Under the pieces are notes generated by a model. That model did no database searches. It was not told where the DNA came from and saw only the letters and a list, made by a program, of their open reading frames with translations. From the NCBI RefSeq assembly GCF_040802235.1, contig NC_133161.1, positions 105,541,001-105,605,000 on the forward strand: a stretch of 64,000 nt of DNA. Direction: 5' to 3'. Numbering within the stretch: the stretch's first letter is position 1; the number at the start of each line of letters is the position of its first letter. This DNA comes from Manis javanica. Its lineage: Eukaryota > Chordata > Mammalia > Pholidota > Manidae. The translations under genes were made by a program, and so were the position numbers. Below, piece after piece: positions 35,035 to 45,830 of the stretch.

Positions 35035-35285
35035 GATGGTAACTAATATTAAGTATTCACAATGTGTCAAGCACATTCTAAATATTTACATATGTTAACT
35101 TTTAATTATAAACATATGAATTCAGCACTGTTTATCCCCCTTTCTTGAATAAGGAAACAGTTTCAAAGAGATTAAGTAATTTAAAACAATATCACAAAGA
35201 AAACATGGCAGAATCAAGATTTAAAACAAGTCTTTCTGGTTTCAGATTCTTCACTTATAATAACAATGCTATATTAACAAGTGCA
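35035..35285 (-). repeat. MIR SINE (minus)
   Basis: TATTAAGTATTCACAATGTG, TCAAGCACATTC, ATATGTTAACTTTTAATTAT, TTATCCCCCTTTCTTG and AGATTAAGTAATTTAAAAC give nearly the full reverse complement of MIR, including the end of the tRNA-related part. Confidence 0.85.
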
Positions 35286-35691
35286 ACAATAACAATATAT
35301 ATGTGTGATTAACATTGGAATGATATAAAACAAAATATTACTTTGGTCATTGTAGTGAACTATGAGATTCAAAGATATTTATAGATCTTCTCAACTTAGT
35401 GATGTTTAATTATTTAAGAAAACTGCTCCTTCTAAAATGTAGAAGTCCTTTTATTCAAAAAGAAGTTACCATATATCTATACAGGTGATAGAATTAACAT
35501 ATATGATATAAAAGATATCATCTGTATAATTGTGCAGCCAAATCAGAATAGATTTTATTTATGTTAAAGGGTATGTTGGTTCAGTGATGAGCTGTCTTCC
35601 CAAAGTTGAGTCAGCTTTGGGGCTTCCTCTTCCCATTCTTTTTTATTTAGATTTTCTTTATTCCTCTAATTGTATTTTAAATGACCTGAAT
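35286..35691. other. Unassigned AT-rich stretch
   Basis: No recognised feature apart from short TA runs. Confidence 0.4.
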
Positions 35692-35696
35692 ATGTC

Positions 35697-35996
35697 TGAT
35701 AGAATCCGGACCTGAATACCGCCTTTCAAACAAGCCCACCCACCATCTCAGAGGGACTTAGGTGTCATCCTCCCTAGGCTGCAAGCATCCTCCAGAGGAC
35801 ACGTCAGCAAGCCATGAGCCCACCTTTCCCCTGACCCTGCCCTCAAAGAGCCTGCCAAAGCCCTGGCCATAAAAAGCCTCTTGACCAGTTACAGACCCTC
35901 TTTCCTTTGTTCTGCCTGCCAGGACAGAGGGGATCCTCTCAGGTTCAGCAATAAACCTGCTTGGACTGTGAAGTTCACATCCCCTCTCTTCTTTCA
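35697..35996 (+). mobile_element. Solo LTR with perfect 5-bp TSD
   Basis: The 300-bp element starts TGATAGAATCCGG and ends CTTCTTTCA, and is bracketed by ATGTC at 35692-35696 and 35997-36001. It carries CATAAAAAGCC (TATA-like, 35867-35877) and AATAAA at 35950-35955, giving plus orientation. No internal retroviral sequence adjoins it, so recombination between two LTRs has removed the provirus. A 5-bp duplication suits class III (ERVL) and some class I elements. I do not recognise the family. Confidence 0.88.
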
Positions 35997-36001
35997 ATGT
36001 C

Positions 36002-36078
36002 CAAACATCAAACTGTACATGTTAAATATGTGCAGTTCTTTGTATATAAATTATATCTCAATAAAGCTGTTTTTTAAA
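36002..36078 (+). repeat. Old L1-like 3' end split by the solo LTR
   Basis: AAACTGTACATGTTAAATATG, TTGTATATAAATTATATC and TCAATAAAGCTGTTTT form the typical last bases of old L1 families. The LTR at 35697 inserted directly upstream of it. Confidence 0.5.
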
Positions 36079-36990
36079 AACAGACAATATCTCAAACAAG
36101 ATGGCATATAAAACTTTGATTCTATTTTATTTCTGTTGCAAATTGCTCCATCATAACCTGACAACAATAACCTCTGCTCTTTTGGAAAATGATCACTAGC
36201 CCCCATGCAGGCACAGTAGGCCTTGCTAAATTATGCTGTCAACTGGAAATTAGCAATTGACCTGTGGATCCCTTTTTAATAAGAACATCCCCGCTGGTAT
36301 TGATTTATAGGGAGCATTATTTCCTGTTGCAATATGAGTAGTAATAATTTTTCCTCAGAGGCATCTTATGTTTTTAAGAGTTCCTATAACAAATGAGATT
36401 TTAACAAGGCAGGAGTGATTTTATGTGACTGGAGGCTGTTTGTTATGCACTGGTGATTTGTTTAATTGAACACGATCTAGAAGACTCCAGTATTACAAAT
36501 ACACATTGGCAACAACTGTTTAACGCATATCTGAAAACAGAGATGGGACCTGAGATGATAGAAACGTTGAGGCACCTTTAAACTCACAAACAGAAAAGGC
36601 ACCCAATTTTAATTTGGAGCCATCTAAAACTCCCCAAAACATCTTCAGTTTCCAAAATAGTATTAGAACCTCTCATTTTCCTAGCAAATACTTCATTTGT
36701 CTTTGTGTTGATCGTTCTGTGTGGACATAAGCAGGTGCTAACTGCCTTGGCTGATACCCTGCATCCTAATACAACTTTAATTTTCTGCTTTCACTCGATG
36801 AGCCAGCCTCTTTGTTGTCATTCTGGTTTCCTTGATCACTCTGCCACCTGTAAGGGACAGAATCATTGAAAGACATGAAAGCATATTTCTATTCAGGCAG
36901 ATGCCTTGTTAATCTCAAGCCTTCAAAAGAGAATATCACCTCTACCCACAAGTTATTATCTGTGAGGTCCTGAGGACTGGCGCCCACTGG
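36079..36990. promoter_or_regulatory. Unassigned, with possible conserved noncoding core
   Basis: No repeat signature. 36200-36480 has AATTAGCAATTGACC, GTTGCAATATGAG and TTTGTTTAATTGAAC, the dense AT-rich homeobox-like motif mix common in conserved noncoding elements. Conservation cannot be seen from a single sequence, so this is a weak call. Confidence 0.2.
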
Positions 36991-36991
36991 G

Positions 36992-37008
36992 GTACATAGA
37001 CTATGTAC
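36992..37008. repeat. Perfect 8-bp palindrome, 1-base loop
   Basis: GTACATAG-A-CTATGTAC, extended by GG on the left and ACCC on the right. Confidence 0.9.
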
Positions 37009-38050
37009 ACCCAAGCTGCATGTTGGGGTACACCACCCTGAGCTTGTTGCTACCCAGTATTTATAAAAAGCTTTGTTGAGATAATTTGCCCTCCTTGTCT
37101 AAGACAAAGGAAACCTGAGTGCTGGATCCTTGGACTATGTCACACTGGCCATGAGAACTCTTGCTCTTATTATAGTTCTTTATAACATGATAATATATGT
37201 ATCTCTGAGTGTCAGTATGAAAAATAAAGGAGCTATAAACACTTCAGTAGAGCTTACATAAGGATAGTTTCATGTACAGCATGTCACGATTATTCCTGAG
37301 AGGTTCTCCTTGGGACCCATAATAGACTACTTGTACATCTTGTGAAAATGTAGTTTACTTTCAGGAAACTCAGTTATATAATTAACAGATTTTCCTGTTT
37401 GCCTTGTCTGCTGAAAGTCTCATGGCTGACCCAGTTCATTCAATTTTGTCTCACTCTTGGCACCATTTTATGCTTGCATTTTTGGTTTATTCTCTTTTTG
37501 TCACTTCCACTTTTAACACTTATCATTTACTTGGCTTTTACTCTCTTTGAAGGTATCATATATCTTTTATGGAAAAAAAGATGCTGCATGTGTAAACAAA
37601 CAGTAGGGCCAGACAGCTACTACCAGGAAGGCTACTCTGCCCATTTGAAGTTGTTCACATTTTAAGGACACCTCTTTCTGAACAACCCAGTAAGAAACCA
37701 GACCACATCCTATCACGTGCTTTATTGTGTGCTTTAAACTCATTAAACAAAACAACAAAATGTAATTGCATTGATTGAACAAGAGGAAACTTTGCTGACC
37801 ACAAAATGCTTTATTCCTGAGATAAATAATCAAATGGGAGAAAAAAATTTAAAGGGAAAAAAATAATTGATACCTATTTACTCTTCCATGTATATGAATA
37901 AAGATAATTTCTATTTATGAAAAATGGCTTCTGCTTAATAATCCCTAGATGTACCTGATTTCTAGGGAATTTTTCTTCAAGAGATTCTACATTGACAGAA
38001 ACACCTTGAGTTGGGGGATTAATTTAAACATTCCTAGAATCCAAGTGGAT
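37009..38050. other. Unassigned stretch
   Basis: AT-rich, no recognised repeat. The 88-codon frames on both strands near 37400-37830 have hydrophobic runs but no family resemblance. Confidence 0.4.
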
Positions 38051-38215
38051 AAACCTTTCCCCCCACTTTATTGAAATATAATTAGCATACAACAATGTTA
38101 AAATTTAAGGCATATAATATGATAATTTGATAAACACCTATGTTGCAAAATGATTTTAATAAGTTTAGGTAACACATCCATAACTTTGCATAGTTGCCTT
38201 TTGTGTATATATGTG
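38051..38215 (-). repeat. L1 3' end (minus)
   Basis: CTTTATTGAAATATAATTAGC, ATACAACAATGTTAAAATTT and AGTTTAGGTAACACATCC are the reverse complement of the common mammalian L1MA/L1MB-type 3' UTR. Only the last roughly 160 bases are present. Confidence 0.75.
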
Positions 38216-38477
38216 TGTGTGGTGGAAACATCAAGGAAATGAGAGGCCCCTGGGTATTGGAAACATTTTCTATGAAAATATTGACATAACAATAAGTATG
38301 AATCATGAGTTGTCAGACGTGATGAAGACAAATTAGTACTTAAAATATCCTAGGGATGAGGGATAGAAATAAAGAGGAATGATGTACTAAAAAAGCATGA
38401 GCTTCAAAGAATCTGGGGTTTTGTGAAGAGGAAGCTGGATTATGATCTGGAAACAGTAATGAGAAACATTAAGGACC
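38216..38477. other. Unassigned spacer
   Basis: No recognised feature. Confidence 0.4.
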
Positions 38478-38985
38478 TCTATTAGTTATTTATTGTTCCA
38501 TACAAATTAGCTCAAAACTTAAAACAATAATCATTTATACTCTTATAGTTTCTGCACACCAAGAATTTAGGCCACAATGTCTAATATCTACCCCATGAGA
38601 TCTGGGGCCCCATCCAGGAAACATAAAGGCCAGGGGCTGGATTCATGTGAAGTTTCATTTGCTTCCTGACACTGGCTGTTAGCTGTGAACCTAGCTGGGA
38701 TGGTCAGCTGCAGCACCCACATGTGGCTCCCCAGGAGGGCTGTGCCACACCACGGCATGGTAGCTGGGTTCAAGGTCAAGTGCTCCCAAGGCAGAGGAAG
38801 CTAGGCAGAAGGTGCAGTGCCTTCTATCACCCAGCCTTAGAAGTCAGGTGGCTGCACTTCTGCCACATTCTAGAGATTCAAGTAGTTACAAAGTTCCATC
38901 TCATCAAAGAGAACATAGACCCTGCATCCTAAAGGAGTGTCAGCATCAATGCTTTATGAAGAGCGCATAGGTTGGGATGCATAAT
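38478..38985 (-). mobile_element. Probable ERVL-MaLR LTR (minus)
   Basis: ATTAGTTATTTATTGTTCC, CAAAACTTAAAACAATAATC, ATTTATACTCTTATAGTTTC and TCTGCACACCAAGAATTTAG resemble the inverted 3' end of a MaLR/MLT-type LTR. The middle (GGCTCCCCAGGAGGGCTG, GCATGGTAGCTGGGTTC) and the GC content fit. Edges are approximate and no duplication was found. The open frames on both strands here are LTR text. Confidence 0.5.
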
Positions 38986-39789
38986 GATACAGCCATCTTT
39001 GGAAAATGTAGTCTCCCACAGCCTCCTACCTCAACTCTAGGATCAAAGCAATGAGAATTGTGGAAAGAAGACATATACCATTTAAAAGGACTTCTGGAGA
39101 ACAGAACATGTAATTACACCATGAAGCTAAAGAGGAAGTTAAAATATATGGAGTATTTTGCCAACTCTAGACCCTGGAAGAATCTGTAAGGTTGAGGAGG
39201 ATGAAAGTCATTAGGTGATCTATAGCCATATGGAGGTGAGAGTCCGGGTGATGAGGGAGGATCCAGAAGACTTTTGGTAATGGAGATAAACAGAGATGTA
39301 GGGCAGCACAGAATTAATCGTCCTGAGGGTGATCTGTGCTGGCAGGGAAAGAGGAACTGGACTTAGGGCAATCAGAGCCCTGTCATTGGTCCAAGCCATC
39401 TAACCGCATCACCGAGCCCAGTAGACAGGTGGCCAGCACCAAGACATGCAAGGCACACCAGGACCAAGAAGGGACCCCAGTGTAGCCAAAATGTTTTATA
39501 TTAGAAAAACAATTACTATGATCTACCTTATCAACAGATACTATGAGGAAAAATTGTAAGTTCACCGTAACACACACTGGAAAAACAGTGGATACTTTGA
39601 CATTCACTTATGATAAAATGAATACACTTAGCAACCTAGAAATCAAAGTGAATTTTTTGAACCTCACAGTGCATCTACCAAAGAGCCCCAGAAATTAGTG
39701 TACTTGATATTAGAGTGGTTGAAGCATTCCCTTCCAAGTCAGGGATAACTCAAGGACCCTGCTAACAGTGCTTAGCAGGTATGAAAATG
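38986..39789. other. Unassigned stretch
   Basis: No confident repeat call. 39390-39480 is GC-richer with two CpGs. Confidence 0.4.
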
Positions 39790-40500
39790 AATAAGAGGTT
39801 TACAATGATAAAGGAAGAAACAAGTTGCTATTTGCAGATAATTATAGACTGATTACAAAGAAAATCAAAGATACCCCATGGAAAAATTACTAGGAAAAAG
39901 TTATTAAAACTTTAACAAGCAATAACTTTAACAAGTCAAGGATCAATATATAAAACTTAATAGCTTGTCTATGTACCAAAATAACCAATTATAAAAAGTA
40001 TTCTCAATAAAATACATTCCCAATGGGAAAAAAAATGGAATACCTGGGAATACTGAACACCTAAGAATATATCTAGAAGAAATGTAAAGCTGTTCAAGAG
40101 AAAATTATGAAACATTTTATTACAAAACATAAAACAAGATCTTAAAAATGCAAAGAGATTTATTCTGTGTTCATGGATGGAAAGACTAAATATTGTAAAG
40201 ATGTCAATGCATCCCAAATTAATGTATAAATTCAATGAAGTTATCATAAAAATCTCAATAGAGCTTTTCACAGAACTTGACCAGATTGAAATGAATGAAA
40301 ACAGAACCACATGAAGGATCATGATTGTGAAATTTCAGAACATCAAAGATAAAGAACAAACCTTAAAAGTCCCCAGAAAGAAAAACAGGTCCTTTGACAA
40401 GGACTGGTAATTGTTAGGGCATGAATTCCTGGCAGCATGTTGGAAGCCAGAAAACAATGCAGCAAATGAGTTCAAAGTTGAAAAATCTCAAAAAAGAAGA
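39790..40500 (+). repeat. Old L1 RT piece followed by ORF1-like piece
   Basis: 39960-40310 holds ORF2 text after the RT core: GAATACCTGGGAATACTGAA, TGTGTTCATGGATGGAAAG and ACTAAATATTGTAAAGATG. 40320-40490 looks like an ORF1 C-terminus (ATCAAAGATAAAGAACAA, GCATGTTGGAAGCCAGAAAA). This order is not that of one L1, so two insertions or a rearrangement are joined near 40320. Confidence 0.6.
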
Positions 40501-40528
40501 GGAGGAGGAGGAGAGAGAAGAAAGATGG
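40498..40528 (+). repeat. GAG/GA-rich polypurine run
   Basis: AGAGGAGGAGGAGGAGAGAG continues as GAAGAAAG. Short simple repeat. Confidence 0.8.
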
Positions 40529-40714
40529 CCGTCTACCCACTCCTTCTCTTCTGCTAGAGAACGGACTCCACTGAAGAAAAGTAGCAGAAAGACAAAGAAA
40601 CAGGAAGACCTGGGATTCCGGGGCGGGAAGGGAAGGACAATCTCAGAGGAGCAGCTATGAGCACTGCCATAATTATTGCTGCCAAGAAAGGGCCTCATGA
40701 CCACTGTGCCTTAT
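40529..40714. other. Unassigned spacer
   Basis: No recognised feature. Confidence 0.35.
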
Positions 40715-40885
40715 CAGTAGTCAGAGTAGCCACCAATTCACCAGACAACTTGTTAAAAAGATAAATTCCTGGCTTTGCTCTGGATCAAAATCCCTGGGGT
40801 CAGGGGCTCAGCCATCCACGTTCGCCAGGCCCTCTACATGCTTCTGGAGCTGCAAAGTATGAGAGCCACAGGTCAGTGCACCTCG
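40715..40885 (-). mobile_element. MER5A-like hAT-Charlie MITE
   Basis: CAACTTGTTAAAAAGATAAA, TTCCTGGCTTTGCTCTGGAT, CAAAATCCCTGGGG and CATGCTTCTGGAGCT follow the reverse MER5A consensus in order. Left and right termini are eroded. Confidence 0.55.
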
Positions 40886-41379
40886 TACTCAGCCGTCCTG
40901 CAGGTCACAACTACTTTCCTAAATTCTGCCAGAGGCATCAAACATGGACCTTTATTTTTGAATGAGTTTCATTCGTATTTTTAAAATAATACAAACTCTG
41001 TGTTGACATCTTGAAAACCAGAGAACATAATCAATGAGAAAGGAAAAGCATCTACCATTCCACAATCCAGAAAAATGTGGTATATTTCTTTGTACATGTT
41101 ATTCTTACATACACATACATGTATACATGTACATTTGGACTGGTGGAATGTACATTATTATATTCTTTTAATCTAATACTATATCATGAGTACATCCCAT
41201 GTTATTGAAATAGCTTCCAAAACCCTGTTTTACTGATGGCATGTTTCATAAGGTAATGGCAGTATGATTTATAAAGCTGTGAATCCAAGGGAAATTGAAG
41301 GTTTCTCTAATTCTTTGAAAAAAAATCACTAATGCTGCAACAAATTTCATCCCAGTTCCTTCCCGCAGTTTTGTGTCAT
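40886..41379. other. Unassigned stretch
   Basis: AT-rich. A short TACATG/TACATA run lies at about 41105-41135. No other feature seen. Confidence 0.4.
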
Positions 41380-41560
41380 GGCTGCAAGCACAGACCTTGT
41401 TGCCCGAGAGCCCTCAGTGTCGCTCCTGGGTGTGCGCACACTCGGGCGTGGCGTACACAGACTGTCCGTTTCCTCGTCTGGAGTGGTGATATTAATCCTC
41501 TTCGTACAGAGTTGTTGCAAGTGTTACGGAAAATACTGGAAAACCTGGACTGGATCTGAT
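41380..41560 (+). repeat. MIR SINE (plus), CpG-retaining
   Basis: GACTGTCCGTTTCCTCGTCTGG, GGTGATATTAATCC, ACAGAGTTGTTGCAAG and TACGGAAAATAC track the MIR core. The 5' part keeps an unusual number of CpGs (CTCGGGCGTGGCGTAC). Confidence 0.6.
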
Positions 41561-41890
41561 GGAAAAACCAAGTGGCACTGGGAGGTCTTGGAGTGTTGAG
41601 GTTTCAGTTTACACCGGCGGGCTCAGAGCGGAGTAGTCTCCCAAGGACTGAGACCTGAGCACAAGCAAGGGGAGCAATTTATATTATTTTGATATGTGAC
41701 ATTATGGCATGCAGAGGGCAAAAGGGGAGCCCAGAGGGAGCTGGGAGGGCTTTGCCAACCAGAGGAAAAAAGCGGTTTGCTGACCTGGATGGCTGTGTTG
41801 AATATTTTCCTTATCACAAGGACTGAGCAGAATAATATGTGTGAAGCACTTGGTACAGTGCCCATCCACACCTAGGCTGTAACTAGCCCT
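41561..41890. other. Unassigned stretch
   Basis: Includes CpG-containing ACCGGCGGGCTCAGAGCGG at 41614-41632. No family recognised. Confidence 0.4.
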
Positions 41891-42330
41891 TGATCACTGC
41901 TGGCAAAAACAGTAGCTTGTTACAGCCTCTGTAGTAAACAGTGTGGCGCTATGTTGTGAAGTTGAACGTGTGTATGCCCTGCAGGCCCACAATTCTGCTT
42001 CTGAAGCCCCATCTCACACATGCACATGATGAAACATGTATGAGAATGTTCATAGCAGTGCTTTTATAACACAAAAACTAGAAACAATCCAAAATCTGTC
42101 AGCTGAAGAACAGATGAACTGTTACTTTTGCCTAACAGGACACTAAGCAGTAGTAATAGGGAATAAATTATAACTAAACATAGGAATATGGATTAATATT
42201 AAAACTTAAGAGAAATGAAAAAATTCACTACATACTATAAAAATAATGCTAAAGGAAAGTGAAGTTGCAGGATAGCACAGCGATTTCAAGAGTATGTGTT
42301 TCTTATTATTGGGCCTTAAAATTCTCAAAA
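41891..42330 (+). repeat. Old L1 ORF2 3' portion (plus)
   Basis: ATCACTGCTGGCAAAAACAG, CTGTAGTAAACAGTGTGG, TTCATAGCAGTGCTTTTAT and ACAAAAACTAGAAACAATC are the end of ORF2 of an old L1, heavily mutated and without a long frame. Confidence 0.65.
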
Positions 42331-43439
42331 CCAAACATACTGAGTCAACATTAGATTGGTTAAGTCTTCTGCTTTCCCTTTAAAAAAAGGTTTATTGATT
42401 TATTATCTAACATTAACTTATGGAAGTGGCCATTCAGCCACACCCCTCCCAGCACAGCACTTCTGCATGACCATATAATAGGTTTTAATTTCATTTTAAT
42501 TTACCCACAGTGTTTTAATTTGATTTTTTTATGTTAACAGTGTTGAATGTTTTTAGTGTGTTTGTTCCATTTCTGAGCACTGATTCTACCCAAATACTTT
42601 GGTTACATTTTCAGTGAAGACTGGTGGTTGGGTTGACTTTTGAAACTCAATTGCTAATCTTTCCATGGGAAGCATGAGGGGTGGTTAGGTCAGGGCGCGG
42701 GACGGTCTTCCAGGTAGAGTAAGTAGTGCGCAAATGCAGAGGCGCCCCACGACCAGGACTCAGAGCACGGTGATTTGTTTCACATGACCTGGGAATATAT
42801 GGGTAGAATTTTAGGAGACAAGAATGGTCAAAAAGTTTGAAAGCAGGTTCATTATAAGCTACGTAAGTGTTAAACATTTTGTCTGTAAGTAATAGAAAAC
42901 ATTGAGAATTATTTAATCAGTTAATTTGCATTATTAGATTTCATTTTAGAATAATAAGTGATGGTGTAAAGAGAACAAGCTGGAAAAGAGAAAGCCAACA
43001 TGAAGTATCAGGCCTTCAAAATCATCTAGGAGAAAGAAGGCCTTGGCTGAACAAAGCCAGTGGCAGTGGAGAAGTGATGGGAACGGGTTCCAGGCCAATT
43101 CAGAGGCAAAATCAATAGTATGGTGAGCATTAGACTTCAGTGCTAAGTGGAAGTTCAGGACTGAAATTTTTACCTTTATCAAGCAAAATGGGAATTTGCA
43201 ATAATTATTTGGAGACTATAAAGGAGGGAAGAGAAACACACATGTACACGTGGCTTTTTATAATAATCCTTTATTTGGGTGACTTTTGCTGTCATTTCCA
43301 AGTTGCCCTAGTTTTCATTCTTTCTTCAGTCTGTAGTGGTACTGATAATCTTCTCAAAAAAATGTCTGAAAATTTCTTGTTTCCATTGTTGGAAACACAG
43401 CTCATACGCTTCATGCCTCCCTTTTGCCTTCCTGCATTG
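42331..43439. other. Unassigned stretch
   Basis: No clear repeat. GC-richer text lies around 42680-42770 and at 42960-43110. The start of the long plus frame 43140-43757 lies here. Confidence 0.4.
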
Positions 43440-43926
43440 TCCTCATCTTTCTCCACCATGTGTTCCAGAAGCATGTATCAATCAGTATGGGGCCATCAAA
43501 GGCACCCTCATCAAAGGGTTGCATCCAGGTGCTTCCCTGCTCCCTGTATTTCAGGTGAGCTCTTCCAGCAGGGAGCAGCAGAAGGAGCAGATAGGATGGG
43601 GGTAAATATCCTATCCCCCCACCAATTACAGAGAGCTACTGGAGGGAGACCTCAGCCACCCCATCTCTCGAGTAGCTCACTTGCTCTCTCTTTCCAGGTT
43701 GGTTCTGAGATCCTGGGAACTTCTCTTCCCCTTCTGCCATTGCCTCCTTGGGTCTAGAGGTAAGAATGGAGCCCCCATTAGCATTACTAGCTCAGGGTCC
43801 TACACTCTCCCTTTTGATTTCCCTACAGTCTGCCCATATCCATGTAAATAGTGCCTTGATTAAACTGTCGTCAATTGCTCAAATTGAGTGTAGCATCTGT
43901 TTCCTGCTGGGATATTAACTGATGCA
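43440..43926 (+). mobile_element. Left LTR of an ERVL-like provirus, degraded
   Basis: The 3' end is clear: CCTTGATTAAACTGTCGTC, TTGAGTGTAGCATCTGTTTC and an end GATATTAACTGATGCA. A homologous end occurs at 47965-48056. It is followed by GAAATTGGTACTG, the position and form of a primer-binding region in ERVL/MaLR elements. The left edge is uncertain. A 205-codon frame (43140-43757) overlaps it but has no domain. Confidence 0.6.
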
Positions 43927-44170
43927 GAAATTGGTACTGAAAATAGCTCTAGGAAACAGACCTTCAACTTGGGGTTCTGGGATCAGGAAAGGGGGCATGA
44001 GTAACTAACTGCATCTGGGGATTGTGATTATTCAAATTAAAGTAGAATACAATGAAGGGCAGGTGGAGGACAAGTTGTTGGAAAATCAATTCACTGTAGC
44101 AATTAGTTTCTATGGTAATAATGTGAATTAAAAGATCGTGGCATCGGGTGGCTTCTTCTGATAGCTCTAG

Positions 44171-44354
44171 AGCAGAGGTTCTCCATTAGTGCAATTCTGT
44201 CCCCCAGGGAACTTTGGCAATGTCTGGAAACGTTTTGATTGGCACAATGTGGGAGTGAGAGTTGCTGTTGGTACGTGAAGGTAGAAGCCAGGGATGGTGC
44301 TAAGCTGTCAGAGTGCAGAGTCTATCACTCTGCAGTGATGAGTTGAGAAACCTG
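44171..44354 (+). mobile_element. MER20 (hAT-Charlie MITE)
   Basis: AGAGGTTCTCCATTAGTGC, CCCCCAGGGAACTTTGGC, AATGTCTGGAAACGTTTTG, GTAGAAGCCAGGGATGGTGC and a final GAGTTGAGAAACC are MER20 almost end to end. MER20 copies are known to have become endometrial regulatory elements in some placental mammals. Nothing here shows activity of this copy. Confidence 0.85.
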
Positions 44355-44749
44355 CATGAAAAGCAGTAAGAACATGAGTAGAAATCAGGGAGTCTCCACG
44401 ATGGATGGAGAGCTCCTCATCTCCTGGAGTTTGGGTCCAGGAAGGCTGGAGACCACGCAGTGGTGTGGTCATAAGGATGGCAGACAAACACTTACCCTGC
44501 CCAGTCTCACACATACCAAGAAGAGGGGCCTTCTGAAGAGGCACGGAGCCCCGAGGCATGGGACAAGAATGTTTGTGCCGAAACAGACAAGACAGGGAAG
44601 ACTGAACTCTCAAATCCTTCTGAAACTCATGCAAGGGGAGAGAGCCCCTTGACTTTCCCCTGAGAAGGAGCTGGTCTCCCCTAGTATGAAAGCTTATGAA
44701 TGACTTCAACTAAGCCAGGAGCCACTCCACCTGCTAATACCCTTCATGA

Positions 44750-44754
44750 TACAC
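44750..44754. repeat. Left 5-bp TSD of solo LTR
   Basis: TACAC, matched by TACAC at 45200-45204. Confidence 0.85.
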
Positions 44755-45199
44755 TGTGGATAAAGTGAAGGTCCCTATGGCCAGGATTGTCACCTGGCCC
44801 TGGTTGGCTAGCTCACTACATGTGTGTGGGCAATACGTTGCTATTCACTCTATATTAAGAGCTCCACCCAGTGCTCTGGGCAACACGGTGGCACGGCTGC
44901 AAGGCTGCAGGAGAGCAGAGCAGAAGCTGGAGTGGTGGCAGTGCCGAGGACAGAGACTGAGACAACTGCGGTGGCAGAGAGGCCCAGAGAATGGCTGTGT
45001 GGGCAGAAGGGCCCAGAGACAGAGACCAGCTTGCTGCATGCAGACTCGCTCTGAGTGGACGGGATTCTAGTGATTGACCTGCCACTGTGGAAATAAAGTT
45101 GGGTAGAAACCCTTTCACTCCAAGAACGTTCCACTGTCATTTTTTTGGTCTCGTTGACAGTGAACTTGTCTGGGGCTGAAAACCCACTGGCAAGACACA
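44755..45199 (+). mobile_element. Solo LTR with perfect 5-bp TSD
   Basis: Starts TGTGGATAAAG, ends CTGGCAAGACACA, 445 bp, flanked by TACAC on both sides. A TATA-like TATATTAAGA lies at 44851-44860 and AATAAA at 45092-45097, followed by a GT-rich U5-like end. Plus orientation. It sits within the ERVL-like internal region and so inserted later. The 5-bp duplication suits class III. Open frames on both strands across 44756-45200 are LTR text. Confidence 0.88.
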
Positions 45200-45204
45200 T
45201 ACAC
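45200..45204. repeat. Right 5-bp TSD of solo LTR
   Basis: TACAC, identical to 44750-44754. Confidence 0.85.
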
Positions 45205-45667
45205 TGTACCCATGCCTAGAGTGTTCTAATTAGAGTTTGACTCCAACATCGACAGGAAAAGAAGTACCAGTTCGGTTGTGGAAGCAGATATACACCAAAT
45301 TATATATATGAAGCCAATCTCTCCTGGCAAGAGCCCAGGGAGCATGTGAAAGAGCAGATGCTAAGTGGTCAGACCAAGGAGGATTAGACATAAGGTTTGA
45401 GCAGGCCATGTTCAATAAAACACCTGTACTCACTGCAGGATTCGGGTCTAATGTGTTACCCCAGACACCTGGGGGACAGGGGTCTAAATCACCCTCTAGG
45501 TTAACTAATTGAAGTGGAACTCCATAGCAGTTTACTGTATGTGAAGTGCAAATGCTACAACTCCCCTGGCATGTACTAGCAGAGGCTTTCTGGGTCTATC
45601 AGAATCACCTGGGTACTTGGTAAATATTCCAAACCTTCTCTACTGCCACTCCACTCTACTTCTCTAG

Positions 45668-45830
45668 AGCAGGGACTCTCAGACCTCAGACACATCAGAA
45701 GCACTTGGGAAGCTTTCAAAATCTGTAAAGCCTAGGCCACATGCTAGACCAAGCAAATCAGACTCTGAGGCAGGGACTCAGGCGTCAGTAACTTTTGAAG
45801 CTTCCCAGGTGATTGTAATATGCAGACAAG
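45668..45830. mobile_element. hAT-Charlie-type MITE, diverged
   Basis: GCAGGGACTCTCAGACCTC, ACATCAGAAGCACTTGGGAAG, CAAATCAGACTCTGAGG and AAGCTTCCCAGGTGATTG give the near-symmetrical arrangement of MER-type Charlie MITEs. A second possible relic (TATCAGAATCACCTGGGTAC) lies just upstream at 45598. Confidence 0.6.

Noticed and set aside
43140-43757. Longest open frame of the window, 205 codons on the plus strand
   Set aside because: It runs into the degraded left LTR of the ERVL-like element, has no domain, and its composition changes along its length. Low-stop C/T-rich text explains it.
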